Source: Calothrix sp. PCC 7507 (GTDB lineage Bacteria > Cyanobacteriota > Cyanobacteriia > Cyanobacteriales > Nostocaceae). Taken from it: a DNA stretch of 64,000 bases. The stretch covers positions 3,842,001-3,906,000 of the forward strand of contig NC_019682.1 of assembly GCF_000316575.1 (NCBI RefSeq). Direction: 5' to 3'. Below, piece by piece: positions 9,716-19,021 of the stretch (position 1 is its first letter; each line of letters starts with the position of its first letter). A program made the translations under genes and the position numbers. The notes below the pieces were generated by a model. The model searched no databases. It saw nothing but the letters and a program-made list of their open reading frames with translations, and was not told the origin of the DNA.

Positions 9716-10246
9716 TTATTCAATCATCTTTAACTGTAATACCCTCTGTAACTCACTGAGTTCATCTCGATGGGCAATTACAGTTATCTTGCTTGAGGGG
9801 TGTTGCTGGCTTGGGCTTGTCTCCAGCTTGAGTAACACTCTCTCAAGTCTTCCAGCTTTTTTCCAATAAAAAATCCCACTCAAAGGGGCTAGTACTACTA
9901 TCCCTAAAGAAAGCACACCAAAGCTAGGAAAAAGCAGCGACACAACCAGTGATAAACAAACAAGACCAAGCGCTGCTAGCAGTGTTAAAAACACAGCTAA
10001 AAACCAGCTTGGTTTAACCAATCCTTCAAAAGTCACCTGGTTTTGTTCTTGGTCTACCGCTGCCACTCGGTAAGACCTTGTGCGAAAATACTCCTGTAAT
10101 TGAGGCATCAAAGAAGCTTCGTCTTGCTCAGATACCAGTTGAGCTTTTTCTATGCGGTCTTTAGTCGAGGCACGAATAAAGAAAAACAGTCCCACTGATA
10201 ACAACAAAGTTAGCAGTAACGTGGATGGCAGAATAGGAGTATCCAT
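9716..10246 (-). CDS. CCB1-like (DUF3529) cofactor assembly of complex C subunit B
   Basis: A 176-residue membrane protein. It has an N-terminal membrane helix (about residues 6-24), a soluble stretch with FRTRSYRVAAVDQEQNQVTFEG, two further helices (about 82-128), and a C-terminal soluble tail (ITVIAHRDELSELQRVLQLK). The layout matches the cyanobacterial family related to chloroplast CCB1, which helps attach the unusual heme ci to cytochrome b6. It lies 42 bases downstream of a PadR regulator on the same strand, so the two are probably cotranscribed. Family assignment is from memory of the motif pattern and is moderately sure. Confidence 0.6.
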   Translation of the reverse strand: MDTPILPSTLLLTLLLSVGLFFFIRASTKDRIEKAQLVSEQDEASLMPQLQEYFRTRSYRVAAVDQEQNQVTFEGLVKPSWFLAVFLTLLAALGLVCLSLVVSLLFPSFGVLSLGIVVLAPLSGIFYWKKAGRLERVLLKLETSPSQQHPSSKITVIAHRDELSELQRVLQLKMIE

Positions 10247-10288
10247 AACTAATTGACCGGAGGGGACTTATTCATTATTAATTATTAT

Positions 10289-10636
10289 TTAATTTGTCCT
10301 CCTAGTTATGTAATCTTGCCAAAGCTGGGCTAAATTCGGTGCTGGAACCTGCCATTCTGGAGAAACTTGATACATCCGCCTGGGGCGTCCCCGCCCTTCG
10401 AGTTTCTTCCAATACCCAGTAATTGCCTTTTCGTCCTCAAGAAACTTGATTGCACTATAAAGTACAGTATCCGAAAGCCGATAGGTGGGATATTCATTCT
10501 CCAGTTGCTGGATCAACTCTGTTCCGTAGGATTCACCTTGTACTAAAACATACAGGATGTAACAAACTGCTAGTTCCTGACAGAGGTAAGTTGGCGGAGG
10601 ATTCTCAAAAAATTGATATATATCCTCAAGTTTCAT
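10289..10636 (-). CDS. PadR family transcriptional regulator
   Basis: A 115-residue winged-helix regulator. LAVCYILYVLVQGESYGTELIQQLE and the wing region GYWKKLEGRGRPRRMYQVSPEW (about 73-94) are typical of PadR. It lacks the long C-terminal helical domain, so it belongs to the short type. It is first in a likely two-gene unit with the CCB1-like gene. Two copies of a palindromic sequence 50-100 bases upstream are good candidates for its own operator. Confidence 0.85.
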   Translation of the reverse strand: MKLEDIYQFFENPPPTYLCQELAVCYILYVLVQGESYGTELIQQLENEYPTYRLSDTVLYSAIKFLEDEKAITGYWKKLEGRGRPRRMYQVSPEWQVPAPNLAQLWQDYITRRTN

Positions 10637-10687
10637 GGTTAGTGAATGGCTAAAAAAAATACCTTAGGGTGGAATCTAAAAATCCTT

Positions 10688-10737
10688 GTAGTCAGTATAT
10701 AGGACTACTCAAGAAAGAGTAAGTATATAAGGCTACT
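10688..10737. promoter_or_regulatory. duplicated palindromic operator candidate upstream of padR-like gene
   Basis: The first copy is GTAGTC-AGTATATAG-GACTAC (10688-10708), a perfect 6-bp inverted repeat with a 9-base AT spacer. A second copy at 10719-10737 matches 16 of 19 bases of 10691-10709, 28 bp away. The pair lies upstream of the PadR start at 10636. Autoregulation is inference. Confidence 0.55.
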
Positions 10738-11195
10738 TAGGCAGGACTTCCAAAGCGTAAACATTAAAATAGGAACCCACGCTTTTCAAAATCGTGAGAC
10801 GATTGTGCGAGTTTTAGGAATGTAAAAAATTACATTCCTACCCAAGTTCTAGACGGTGTGGTGAGGAGCGATCAGACAGTGGCTTTGCCGCAGTCTTGGT
10901 GTCAAGTGATGCCGAGCTGCTTGGAACTGCTTAAGCATAAAATGCCATCGAAGAAATTTTACAGGTAAAATGCGATTTTGTCTGCAAAAATTAATAAACA
11001 CTTTGTTTTACAGTGATTATCCTAGTGCTAACCCTAAAATAGTCGGGTAAGTAAGATATCTGGGTAAAAGCCCTAATGACTGTAGACACACCCAGATCAA
11101 TTTGAAATACTGACCTTTCAGACTTGAGATCCTCGTAGTCCATCTGGTAAGTGTGATAGTAAACTTATCAAGCGCCTAGTAAATTGGTGATCAAT
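10738..11195. other. intergenic region with a perfect 11-bp hairpin
   Basis: Holds an inverted repeat with TAGGAATGTAA at 10815-10825 and its complement at 10830-10840 around an AAAA loop. The rest is probable promoter DNA for the DUF3611 gene. No gene seen. Confidence 0.5.
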
Positions 11196-11774
11196 ATGTC
11201 ACAAGACCGCGATGCCCCATCATCATCTTCTACTCTTCGGGCAATTGGCCAAATGTTTCGCCTTACCGGTTGGATTAGCTTCTGGATTCAGTTAGTATTA
11301 GGCGTGGTTTCTGGTATAATTGTTCTCCTTTTTGCCATCTTTAGTCAAAAGGCTGGCAGTCCCAGTAATAATGCCGGAACAGGCTTTGGTGTGTTTTTAG
11401 CAGTTTGTGGACTGGTTGTTTTGGGTGGGGGAATTTATTTGGCTTACCGTTATACCAGAATTGGCAGCCAGCTGTTATCTGCTAACCCCAATAATCGCCC
11501 CCGTAAGAGTGAGACAGTGCAGGTATTACGGTTGGGAATAATGGTGGATTTATTAGGAATATTATTAACACTTTTGGGGGCACAGGCGATCGTGGGTACA
11601 CTGGTAGCCCGGTCTATATCTCCCCAAGCTGTTACTACCCAATTATTTGACCCTACTCGGATTATCAGCGGTTTAGACATGCTTGTGGTACAGGCAAACA
11701 CCAATACTATCTCAGCACACTTTGCCGGGCTGATTGCTTCGCTTTGGCTACTTAATCGGGTGACTCGTCCTTAG
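11196..11774 (+). CDS. DUF3611 family membrane protein
   Basis: A 192-residue integral membrane protein of the cyanobacterial/plastid DUF3611 family. About four membrane helices are visible (near 26-50, 65-88, 110-132 and 165-185), with the phrases LTGWISFWIQLVLGVVSG and a luminal or cytoplasmic ARSISPQAVTTQLFDP loop. Function unknown. I start at the ATG at 11196; the frame extends four codons upstream to TTG 11184, but MSQDRDAPSS is the likelier N terminus. It stands alone on its strand. Confidence 0.8.
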   Translation: MSQDRDAPSSSSTLRAIGQMFRLTGWISFWIQLVLGVVSGIIVLLFAIFSQKAGSPSNNAGTGFGVFLAVCGLVVLGGGIYLAYRYTRIGSQLLSANPNNRPRKSETVQVLRLGIMVDLLGILLTLLGAQAIVGTLVARSISPQAVTTQLFDPTRIISGLDMLVVQANTNTISAHFAGLIASLWLLNRVTRP

Positions 11775-11998
11775 CGGGAGGAGTGGGGGTAGGGCAGGGG
11801 ACAAGGGAAAGGGAAATAACTAATGACTCTTGAGCAGTATCTCACCTCTTCGTAGGTAGTCTGTAGATGGTAATTTTCCGGAAGCCTCAAATTAATTTGT
11901 GAAGTACAATACCAGTTATTTCCACTTATTTACTGGTACGTAGTTATGCTAAACCTGGCTCAAGTACTTAAACATAGATAGTTTGGGGTCTTCAGAAC

Positions 11999-12220
11999 AT
12001 GAAAAATCAGAATTTAGATATATGGAAATTTGGTATACAAGTTTTCTTTAGTACTGTGATGATCGTGCTGTGTAGTTCCCTAATTTTCTTTCGTGGTAAC
12101 GACAGCAATCAAGCAGTGTACTGGAGTGCGCTCTCAGGCGTAATTGCTTACTGGTTACCCTCACCAGCAAGTTCTCAAGAGTCTGGAAAATCAGCCTCTG
12201 GGAATGATCAAAGCAAATAA
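11999..12220 (+). CDS. small single-helix membrane protein
   Basis: A 73-residue product with a short polar start, one or two hydrophobic segments (about 11-30 and 38-52) and a serine-rich polar tail. It starts with ATG but has no obvious ribosome-binding site. I do not recognise the family. It sits between DUF3611 and serS in the same direction with gaps over 200 bases, so probably its own transcript. Confidence 0.5.
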   Translation: MKNQNLDIWKFGIQVFFSTVMIVLCSSLIFFRGNDSNQAVYWSALSGVIAYWLPSPASSQESGKSASGNDQSK

Positions 12221-12487
12221 TGGTAAAATCAAGCTTTCATTTCCGAGAAACATTAAAAAATTTATTATTCTCTAGCTCTTGTAATATTGACAGGGCATAG
12301 TTTTTATATAGGCAATTCATGTTATGGCAAGCCAAAATTGTTATATGCTGATGTTTTGATCAAAACCCTAAGGTTGTAAAAGCCCTCATTAGGTAGAGGT
12401 TGATCGAACCTGCTTTAGTTTAATTACGGGAATTTTCCTGTTCCCTTTCCAAGAAATATACTAAGCGAAAAACAATCATCAAAATCT

Positions 12488-13768
12488 GTGCTGGATATTA
12501 AGCAAATACGGGAAAATCCCCAATCAATTCAAGAACGGTTGAATGGTCGTAGTGGTAAGTATGACATTGAACCGATATTACAATTAGATCGGCAACAACG
12601 GGAAATAGAGGCGAGGCGCAGTCAACTGCAAGCCCGGAGTAATGAAATTGGTAAAATAGTCGGGCAGAAGATTAAATCTGGTACGGACGCTCAATCGCCA
12701 GAAATTCAAGTTTTGCGGGATGAAGGTAACGCCATCAAAGCCCAATTAAGCGAACTAGAACCGCAAGAAAAAGCCCTTAAAGTTGAAATTGAGCAACTTG
12801 TGCTAGCATTACCCAATTTACCTAGCGAATCCACACCTATTGGTAGGAGTGAAGAAGACAACGTAGAGGTGCGTCGTTGGGGTGATGAATACCTTCCCCA
12901 AAACCCGAATATTGTACCCCACTGGGAAATTGGCGAGAAATTGGGTATTCTCAATTTTGAGCGGGCTGTTAAAGTTGCCCAAAGTCGCTTTGTTACCCTC
13001 ATCGGTGCTGGTGCTGCTTTGGAGAGAGCATTAATTAACTTTATGCTGAAAACCCAAACTGAGGCTGGCTATGTAGAAGTTAGTCCACCTTTGTTAGTGA
13101 ATACTGATTCTTTAACAGGAACCGGTCAATTACCGAAGTTCGCGGAAGAAAGTTTTAAGTGTGCTGATGACGATTTGTGGTTGATTCCCACAGCAGAGGT
13201 TCCCGTTACCAACCTTTATCGGGGGGAAATTCTGGCTGCGGAAGATTTACCAATTTACCACTGTGCTTATACTCCCTGTTTTCGTCGAGAAGCGGGAAGT
13301 TATGGGCGGGATATGCGGGGTTTAATTCGTCTGCATCAATTCAATAAAGTGGAATTGGTGAAAGTTGTTCATCCCAGCAATTCTTTTGATGAATTAGAAA
13401 AATTGGTAGGGAATGCCGAAGCAATTTTACAGGCTTTAAAATTACCTTACCGTGTGATTAATCTCTGTACGGCTGATTTAGGTTTTGGCGCAACTAAAAC
13501 TTATGATTTAGAGGTTTGGCTACCTTCTTCCGGCAAATATCGAGAAATTTCTAGCTGTTCTAATTGTTTTGATTTCCAAGCGCGACGGGCGGATATTCGG
13601 TTTAAGGAAGCGGGGAAGAAGGGGACACAGTTTGTCCATACCCTCAACGGTTCTGGTTTGGCGGTGGGAAGGACAATGGCGGCGATTTTGGAGAATTATC
13701 AGCAGCCTGATGGGACGATTTTGATACCGGAAGTATTGCAACCATTTTTAGGAAGAGAAGTGTTGTAA
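12488..13768 (+). CDS. serS: seryl-tRNA synthetase
   Basis: Charges tRNA-Ser in the cytoplasm. The 426-residue protein has the N-terminal antiparallel coiled-coil arm (about 25-110, rich in E, Q, R) that grips the long variable arm of tRNA-Ser. The class II catalytic core follows, with motif 2 ([17 protein letters not shown], near 264-280) and motif 3 ([19 protein letters not shown], near 390-408). The start codon is GTG, chosen because [12 protein letters not shown] is the universal SerS N terminus. Length is normal. No T-box-like leader is visible. Confidence 0.96.
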   Translation: MLDIKQIRENPQSIQERLNGRSGKYDIEPILQLDRQQREIEARRSQLQARSNEIGKIVGQKIKSGTDAQSPEIQVLRDEGNAIKAQLSELEPQEKALKVEIEQLVLALPNLPSESTPIGRSEEDNVEVRRWGDEYLPQNPNIVPHWEIGEKLGILNFERAVKVAQSRFVTLIGAGAALERALINFMLKTQTEAGYVEVSPPLLVNTDSLTGTGQLPKFAEESFKCADDDLWLIPTAEVPVTNLYRGEILAAEDLPIYHCAYTPCFRREAGSYGRDMRGLIRLHQFNKVELVKVVHPSNSFDELEKLVGNAEAILQALKLPYRVINLCTADLGFGATKTYDLEVWLPSSGKYREISSCSNCFDFQARRADIRFKEAGKKGTQFVHTLNGSGLAVGRTMAAILENYQQPDGTILIPEVLQPFLGREVL

Positions 13769-13849
13769 TTCGGAAGAAAAGCATGGTAAAGCCATCAAAT
13801 TTGGCATAGTTAAATAACTTACAAATCTAGTGGACTGCGAATACCTCCA

Positions 13850-13886
13850 CCACCATGATTAAAAACATGACTATAAATCATGGTGG
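13850..13886. promoter_or_regulatory. long stem-loop between serS and methyltransferase gene
   Basis: CCACCATGATT (13850-13860) pairs perfectly with AATCATGGTGG (13876-13886) across a 15-base loop. No T-run follows, so it is not a classic terminator. It ends 36 bases before the next ATG and may affect read-through or translation. Confidence 0.45.
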
Positions 13887-13922
13887 TCTTCACCTCGTAA
13901 GAACCTAAATCAATGGCTCGAC

Positions 13923-14756
13923 ATGACTTATTCATCGTTAAGTGCTTACAAGCAGCAGATTCTTCATGATTTCAATAATCGCCCAAACTACGAGAATGAG
14001 TTTCATAGACGAGCTGCAACTCGATTAGTATATTTGGCAAAGTTACAACCAGGTCACCAAGTTTTAGATATCGCTACTGGAACAGGTCTAGCGGGGATTG
14101 CTGCCGCTCAAATTGTTGGTTCTACAGGTCGTGTTTTGGGAACTGACTTTGCTGAGGGAATGTTGCAGCAAGCTCAAAAGAAAGTTGCAGTTTTGGGACT
14201 CACTAATATCATGTTTGAGAAAGCGGATGCAGATGAGCAAGAATTCCAAGGAAGCCAATTTGATGCTATTTTATGCTCATCAGCGATCGCCTACTTGACA
14301 GATATTCCGATATCACTTCGTCGATGGCACAATGCTTTGAAACCAGGAGGAGTTTTTGCATTTTCCTGTCTTGCAGAAACTTCCCCAACGGCGTCTGTTT
14401 TGTTTCGAGCAGTGGTACAAAAGTATGGCGTTACTATCCCGAATCCCAATGAGTTACTTGGAACCCCTGACAGGTGTTGTCAAATCCTGGGAATGATTGG
14501 GTTTGAAGAAATCGAAATTACCACTGAGCAATTTGGTTTCTATTTGCAAGATGCGGAAGTTGCCTGGACTGGCAATGCCAAGAGTGCATTTGGGCTTCAG
14601 GATGCAAAATGGTCAGAGGAGCAGTTAGAGCGGTGTAAGCAGGAATACTTTACAGAGGTAAATAAAGCTTCAACCCAAGAAGGCTATTGGAATGATATCA
14701 CAATGTTCTTTGTAACAGCTCGCAAACTAAGTGCGATCGCATCTCTTCTAGCTTAG
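13923..14756 (+). CDS. class I SAM-dependent methyltransferase (UbiE-like)
   Basis: A 277-residue enzyme with the Rossmann SAM-binding motif VLDIATGTGLAGIAAAQ (about 43-59), the acidic ribose-binding strand VLGTDFAEGML and a later LKPGGVFAFSCLAE strand (about 140-153), as in UbiE/Methyltransf_11 proteins. The substrate cannot be told from the sequence; the C-terminal half has no family I recognise. It stands alone, followed by a toxin-antitoxin pair. Confidence 0.8.
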   Translation: MTYSSLSAYKQQILHDFNNRPNYENEFHRRAATRLVYLAKLQPGHQVLDIATGTGLAGIAAAQIVGSTGRVLGTDFAEGMLQQAQKKVAVLGLTNIMFEKADADEQEFQGSQFDAILCSSAIAYLTDIPISLRRWHNALKPGGVFAFSCLAETSPTASVLFRAVVQKYGVTIPNPNELLGTPDRCCQILGMIGFEEIEITTEQFGFYLQDAEVAWTGNAKSAFGLQDAKWSEEQLERCKQEYFTEVNKASTQEGYWNDITMFFVTARKLSAIASLLA

Positions 14757-14840
14757 TTAAAGCACTTCTCGAACCATAGGTGATGGGTAAAATTGTCTTT
14801 TTTATATAATTATTAAGCTGACTAATTAAATATTTTAACT

Positions 14841-15083
14841 ATGAAGACATTAGAAATAATTGTCACCATAACCAATGATGGCAAATTGTTAGTCAATTTC
14901 CCTGTAGATATGCCTGTGGGCGAATATAATGCTGTTCTTGTGATAGAGGATCGACCAATTGATAATTGTGTCCAAACTTCTGTCCAAAATGCTCAGGCTC
15001 TTTTCAGACAATATATTCCTGCTAGTAGAGAACTTTCCCAAGAGTTGATTCAGGAAAGAAGATTGGAGAGTTTCAGTGAGTGA
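14841..15083 (+). CDS. putative antitoxin partner of PIN-domain toxin
   Basis: An 80-residue protein starting MKTLEIIVTITNDGKLLVNFPVDMPVGEYNAVLVI, a beta-rich N terminus, followed by a charged tail that could wrap the toxin. It overlaps the PIN gene by 8 bases, the usual arrangement of an antitoxin-toxin operon. The antitoxin role is inferred from position and size; this type of leader-like sequence is common before cyanobacterial VapC genes. Confidence 0.7.
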   Translation: MKTLEIIVTITNDGKLLVNFPVDMPVGEYNAVLVIEDRPIDNCVQTSVQNAQALFRQYIPASRELSQELIQERRLESFSE

Positions 15084-15459
15084 AGTTGTTGTAGATGCTT
15101 CCGCTGTTTTAGCTTTGCTCAATCAAGAAAGTGGTAGCGAAGCAATTTCACAGGTTATTGGCAATGCGGCAATCAGTGCTGTCAACTTATCGGAGGTCAT
15201 AGCAAAGTTAGTAGAAGCAGGAATACCTGAAGAAGATATTAGGCAAATTCTCTTCAATCTAAATCTTGAGGTTATTCTTTTTAATGAAGAACAAGCCTTG
15301 AAGGCTGGAATGATGCGTCCAGCTACTAAATCTATGGGGCTTTCATTTGAAGATCGCGCTTGTCTGGCATTAGGTATTTATCTTAACCAGCCTGTGATTA
15401 CAACTGATCGGTTGTGGGGTAGCCTGAATGTGGGAATTGAAATTAGAGTAGTGCGTTAG
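15076..15459 (+). CDS. VapC-like PIN-domain ribonuclease toxin
   Basis: A 127-residue PIN-domain protein. The acidic active-site residues are visible in VVVDASAVLALLNQE (first Asp, with Glu after), SAVNLSEVIAKL, LSFEDRACLALG and ITTDRLW. VapC toxins cut tRNA or rRNA when the antitoxin is lost. The start is GTG at 15076 inside the antitoxin gene, giving translational coupling. Full length. Confidence 0.85.
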   Translation: MSEVVVDASAVLALLNQESGSEAISQVIGNAAISAVNLSEVIAKLVEAGIPEEDIRQILFNLNLEVILFNEEQALKAGMMRPATKSMGLSFEDRACLALGIYLNQPVITTDRLWGSLNVGIEIRVVR

Positions 15460-15578
15460 TGAGATGGCGATGCTTAACCCATGCATCGTCGATATTGTAG
15501 TATGGCTTGAGTTTAAAGCCCCTTGCCCAACTACTACAATAAGGAGATATATCGGAAATATCTTCACTAAATTGCTCT

Positions 15579-16664
15579 ATGTCAATTTTAGCAGCGATCG
15601 CAGTTTTGGCTGTTTTGATCTTGGTACACGAACTAGGACATTTCATTGCAGCACGTTCTCAAGGAATTTATGTTAATCGATTTTCTCTGGGTTTTGGCCC
15701 AGTGATTTGGAAGTACCAAGGGCCACAGACCGAATATGCTATCCGCGCCTTTCCTTTAGGCGGCTTTGTCGGCTTTCCTGATGATGAACCAGATAGCGAT
15801 ATTCCACCCAATGACCCGAATCTACTGCGTAACCGACCAATTTTAGATCGGGCGATCGTCATCAGTGCCGGTGTGATTGCAAATTTAGTATTTGCCTATT
15901 TGCTGCTGGTGGGTCAAGTTAGCGTTGTCGGTGTAGGACAAGCTACCCAACCTGGTGTATTCATCCAACAGCTAGCACCAGAGGTCAGTTCTGTAGCCGC
16001 TGACGCTGGTATTCAACCAAAAGATGTGATTATAGCAGCCAATCAAAGGCAATTTGGTACTTCACTCCAAGAAATAGAAGCTTTTCGGGACATTATTAAA
16101 AACAATCCTGGGAAGTCAATTCAATTAGACATTGTGCGTGGCGACCAAAAGTTGTCTGTGAACGTAGTTCCAGAAGCAAAGTCTAATGGCGGTACTATTG
16201 GTATTGGACTTTCTCCCAACGGCAAAGTTGAACGACATCGCCTGACTAATCCGGTAGAAGCTTTGAGTGCTGGCGCTATAGAATTTCAGCGGATTGTTTT
16301 ACTCACATTTAAAGGCTTTGGACAATTAATCACTAACTTTGGCGAAACGGCTAACCAAGTAGCTGGCCCGATTAAAATTGTCGAAATTGGTGCTAGTATC
16401 GCTCAAAACGATACAGGTAGTTTGTTTTTCTTTGCAGCGCTGATTAGCATTAACCTGGCGGTCATAAATATTTTGCCTCTACCAGCTTTGGATGGTGGAC
16501 AACTAGCTTTCCTTTTGATTGAAGGTATACGTGGTAAGCCCTTACCTACCCGCGTTCAAGAAAGTGTGATGCAAACTGGTTTAGTGCTACTCTTAGGATT
16601 GGGACTTTTCCTGATTGTTAAAGAAACCACCCAGTTACCGTGGTTACAAAAATTCTTCCAGTGA
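15579..16664 (+). CDS. rseP: RIP site-2 metalloprotease RseP
   Basis: Intramembrane zinc protease that cuts regulatory membrane proteins. The 361-residue protein has HELGH (17-21) in the first membrane helix, a PDZ domain at about 115-200 (AGIQPKDVIIAANQR), the third zinc ligand and membrane region in NILPLPALDGGQL (about 302-314), and a last membrane helix at the C terminus. Only one PDZ domain is present, usual for cyanobacterial members. It overlaps nth by 4 bases if nth starts at 16661. Confidence 0.93.
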   Translation: MSILAAIAVLAVLILVHELGHFIAARSQGIYVNRFSLGFGPVIWKYQGPQTEYAIRAFPLGGFVGFPDDEPDSDIPPNDPNLLRNRPILDRAIVISAGVIANLVFAYLLLVGQVSVVGVGQATQPGVFIQQLAPEVSSVAADAGIQPKDVIIAANQRQFGTSLQEIEAFRDIIKNNPGKSIQLDIVRGDQKLSVNVVPEAKSNGGTIGIGLSPNGKVERHRLTNPVEALSAGAIEFQRIVLLTFKGFGQLITNFGETANQVAGPIKIVEIGASIAQNDTGSLFFFAALISINLAVINILPLPALDGGQLAFLLIEGIRGKPLPTRVQESVMQTGLVLLLGLGLFLIVKETTQLPWLQKFFQ

Positions 16665-17329
16665 AGACAAAGCGCAAATCACTATCTCAGAAGCAGCGGG
16701 CGTTAGAGATTCTGTCCCGCTTGCAGCGTTTGTATCCAGATGCAACTTGCTCTTTAACCTACTCAACACCAGTGCAACTGCTGGTAGCAACTATTCTCTC
16801 GGCTCAGTGTACAGATGAGCGGGTGAATAAAGTTACACCAGCATTATTTAGTCGATTTCCCGATGCAGCGAGTTTGGGGAATGCTGATTTAACAGAGTTG
16901 GAAAACTTGGTGCGTTCTACAGGATTTTATCGGAATAAGGCCAAGAATATCCAAGCCGCCTGTAGGATGATTGTCACCGAGTTTGACTCTGTTGTTCCTA
17001 ATCAAATGGAACAGTTGTTAAAGCTTCCAGGTGTGGCACGGAAGACAGCAAATGTGGTTTTGGCTCACGCTTATGGGATTAATGCTGGGGTGACTGTTGA
17101 TACCCACGTCAAGCGGCTGAGTCAACGATTGGGGTTAACTAAGCATCCAGACCCTATCCGCATTGAAAAGGATTTAATGGGGTTATTACCGCAACCAGAT
17201 TGGGAAAATTGGTCAATTCGGCTGATTTATCATGGACGGGCGGTTTGTAAAGCCCGTTCTCCAGTCTGTATTGCTTGTGAACTAGCCGAACTCTGTCCAT
17301 CTGCGAAGGAGCCGATGGTAGCAGGGTAG
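16661..17329 (+). CDS. nth: endonuclease III
   Basis: Base-excision-repair glycosylase/AP lyase for oxidised pyrimidines. It has the helix-hairpin-helix LLKLPGVARKTANVVLAHAYG with the catalytic Lys, the catalytic Asp in VDTHVKRLSQRLGL, and the [4Fe-4S] cysteines C-x6-C-x2-C-x5-C near the C terminus. I choose GTG 16661, which overlaps the rseP TGA as GTGA; a longer version from GTG 16640 (seven more codons) is possible. Translational coupling to rseP is likely. Confidence 0.93.
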   Translation: MKTKRKSLSQKQRALEILSRLQRLYPDATCSLTYSTPVQLLVATILSAQCTDERVNKVTPALFSRFPDAASLGNADLTELENLVRSTGFYRNKAKNIQAACRMIVTEFDSVVPNQMEQLLKLPGVARKTANVVLAHAYGINAGVTVDTHVKRLSQRLGLTKHPDPIRIEKDLMGLLPQPDWENWSIRLIYHGRAVCKARSPVCIACELAELCPSAKEPMVAG

Positions 17330-17412
17330 AATATACTAGCAGCTTTGAGAGGCCAAACAGCTATCTTAACTGTAGAATAGAAAATGCTGTCTTTAAATAG
17401 ATTAGAGAGTGT

Positions 17413-17715
17413 ATGGCAAAAAAGAGCATGATTGAGCGCGAGAAAAAACGCGCCAGATTGGTAGAAAAGTATGCTGACAAGCGGGAAGCTTTGCAAATAG
17501 ACTTCCATAACGCTGAATCTCCTCTGGAGAAGCTAGAAATTCACCGCAAAATTCAGCAACTACCCCGCAATAGCGCGCCTAATCGCCGCCGTAACCGCTG
17601 CTGGGTGACTGGTCGTCCCAGAGGTGTTTATCGTGACTTTGGGCTATCTCGGAACGTCCTCCGGGAATGGGCACATGAAGGTTTGTTACCTGGGGTAGTT
17701 AAGTCCAGCTGGTAG
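17413..17715 (+). CDS. rpsN: 30S ribosomal protein S14
   Basis: A 100-residue S14 of the long, zinc-free type. The C-terminal [40 protein letters not shown] region is typical, and the CxxC pair of zinc S14 is absent. It begins with ATG ([16 protein letters not shown]). It stands outside a ribosomal operon, as is common for this gene in cyanobacteria. Confidence 0.97.
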   Translation: MAKKSMIEREKKRARLVEKYADKREALQIDFHNAESPLEKLEIHRKIQQLPRNSAPNRRRNRCWVTGRPRGVYRDFGLSRNVLREWAHEGLLPGVVKSSW

Positions 17716-17781
17716 TCAGTGAACAGTCATCAGTGAACAGTCATCAGTAAACAGGCTGATAACTGATAACTGATAACTGAC
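17714..17781. repeat. short tandem repeats after rpsN
   Basis: Two copies of a 14-bp CAGTCATCAGTGAA-type unit followed by four CTGATAA heptamers fill the gap between convergent genes rpsN and the DUF-like gene. Confidence 0.8.
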
Positions 17782-17785
17782 AAAA

Positions 17786-18115
17786 TTATTGACCGCAACA
17801 GCGATCTATGCCCAGACTTTCTAAGAGTAGATCGCTGACAGCGTTGGCGATCGCAAACTCTCCATAAAAGCTTTTGGAAAAATCATAGGCCTGCATTTCT
17901 GTGACAATGGCAATCACCAGAGAACCGAGGTCATTTTCTCCTTCCATCCTTTGACGCATAAAAATTTGTGCTGCTCTTTGAGCTATGTTGTGATTAATTG
18001 CTTCGGGAATAAATTCCGTATCTAGCCACCGTAATAAACACTCTTGCAACCATTCACCTTCGAGGTAGGGATTGTCAGACGGTGGTAAGGTGATGGGTGG
18101 AATTGGTTCAGTCAT
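17786..18115 (-). CDS. conserved cyanobacterial hypothetical protein
   Basis: A 109-residue soluble protein. I start at the ATG at 18115 (MTEPIPPITLPPSDNPYLEGEWLQ), because the twelve residues further upstream look non-coding. It is helical and acidic, with LVIAIVTEMQAYDFSKSFYGEFAIANAVSDLLLESLGIDRC at the C terminus. I do not know a function. It is divergent from aat, 88 bases apart. Confidence 0.7.
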   Translation of the reverse strand: MTEPIPPITLPPSDNPYLEGEWLQECLLRWLDTEFIPEAINHNIAQRAAQIFMRQRMEGENDLGSLVIAIVTEMQAYDFSKSFYGEFAIANAVSDLLLESLGIDRCCGQ

Positions 18116-18203
18116 TTTTTTAAACGCAGAGGAATGAGGAGGGAAACGCAAAGGAACGCGGAGGTTTTTCTGTGCAGGTTTTGTTTGATTGTGAGCTTAG
18201 ACC

Positions 18204-18779
18204 ATGCAATATGATATCGGTGCGATTATTCAAGGTTATGCACAAGGCTATTTTCTCATGGCTGATGACAGTCAAGGACTGGCATGGTATGGTAGCCGCG
18301 ATCGCACTTTGATTCCTCTCGATGAACGATTTCGCTATCCTACATCGTTGCGGCGAGTCTTGAATCAAGAGCGGTTTATGGTAGCAATTAATCGTAATTT
18401 TCCTGCTGTGGTGGCTGGGTGTGCTAACCGGGATACTACTTGGATTTCACCGGAACTACAAGAGATTTATTGGCTACTCTACCAGCAAGGCTATGCTCAT
18501 AGTTTTGAAACTTGGCAAGGTGACGAACTCGCTGGGGGAATTTTAGGGATTGTCATTGGTGGCGCTTTCATTGGGGAATCGATGTTTTACAACATTCCCG
18601 AAGGCTCAAAGGTGGCGATGGTGAAGTTGGTGGAAAGATTGCGCGAGAAGCAATTTGTGATGTTTGACGCTCAAATGATGAACCCTCATTTGGAAAGATT
18701 TGGCGCTTACCGGGTTGGGGATGAAGAGTATCAAGTTTTACTTAATAAAGCATTACAACGTCAGTGTTATTTGGTGTAA
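18204..18779 (+). CDS. aat: leucyl/phenylalanyl-tRNA-protein transferase
   Basis: Adds Leu or Phe to proteins starting with Lys or Arg, marking them for ClpS/ClpAP N-degron degradation. The 191-residue protein has the family core [22 protein letters not shown], followed by [12 protein letters not shown] and [18 protein letters not shown]. It is shorter than the E. coli enzyme because the N-terminal extension is reduced, as in other cyanobacteria. Starts with ATG. Confidence 0.93.
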   Translation: MQYDIGAIIQGYAQGYFLMADDSQGLAWYGSRDRTLIPLDERFRYPTSLRRVLNQERFMVAINRNFPAVVAGCANRDTTWISPELQEIYWLLYQQGYAHSFETWQGDELAGGILGIVIGGAFIGESMFYNIPEGSKVAMVKLVERLREKQFVMFDAQMMNPHLERFGAYRVGDEEYQVLLNKALQRQCYLV

Positions 18780-19021
18780 AGTAAAACTAATTTATGAAGC
18801 ATATACAGAAAAAATAATTTTGCTTTAGATATCATTCTAAATTGCGTGTACATGCGTAAATACTATGTATAATAACTAGTTATACAGCCTTGCTTACTTA
18901 CAAGTAAATGATTTTAAAATTGCCAGTTTTATTTCAATATCCCGGAAAAACATTGAGAGAACAGTGTATCAATTGATCCAGAGCTATAATATCATCCGAT
19001 TACTCATAAATAACAAGTCTT

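Noticed and set aside
9490-9723. 77-codon minus-strand frame after the CCB1-like gene
   Set aside because: Overlaps the end of the CCB1-like gene by 8 bases but has no clear ribosome-binding site and no family resemblance; composition is like non-coding DNA.
15443-15676. Several small frames on both strands between the PIN toxin and rseP
   Set aside because: They overlap the start of rseP or the end of the toxin gene in other frames and show no coding features.
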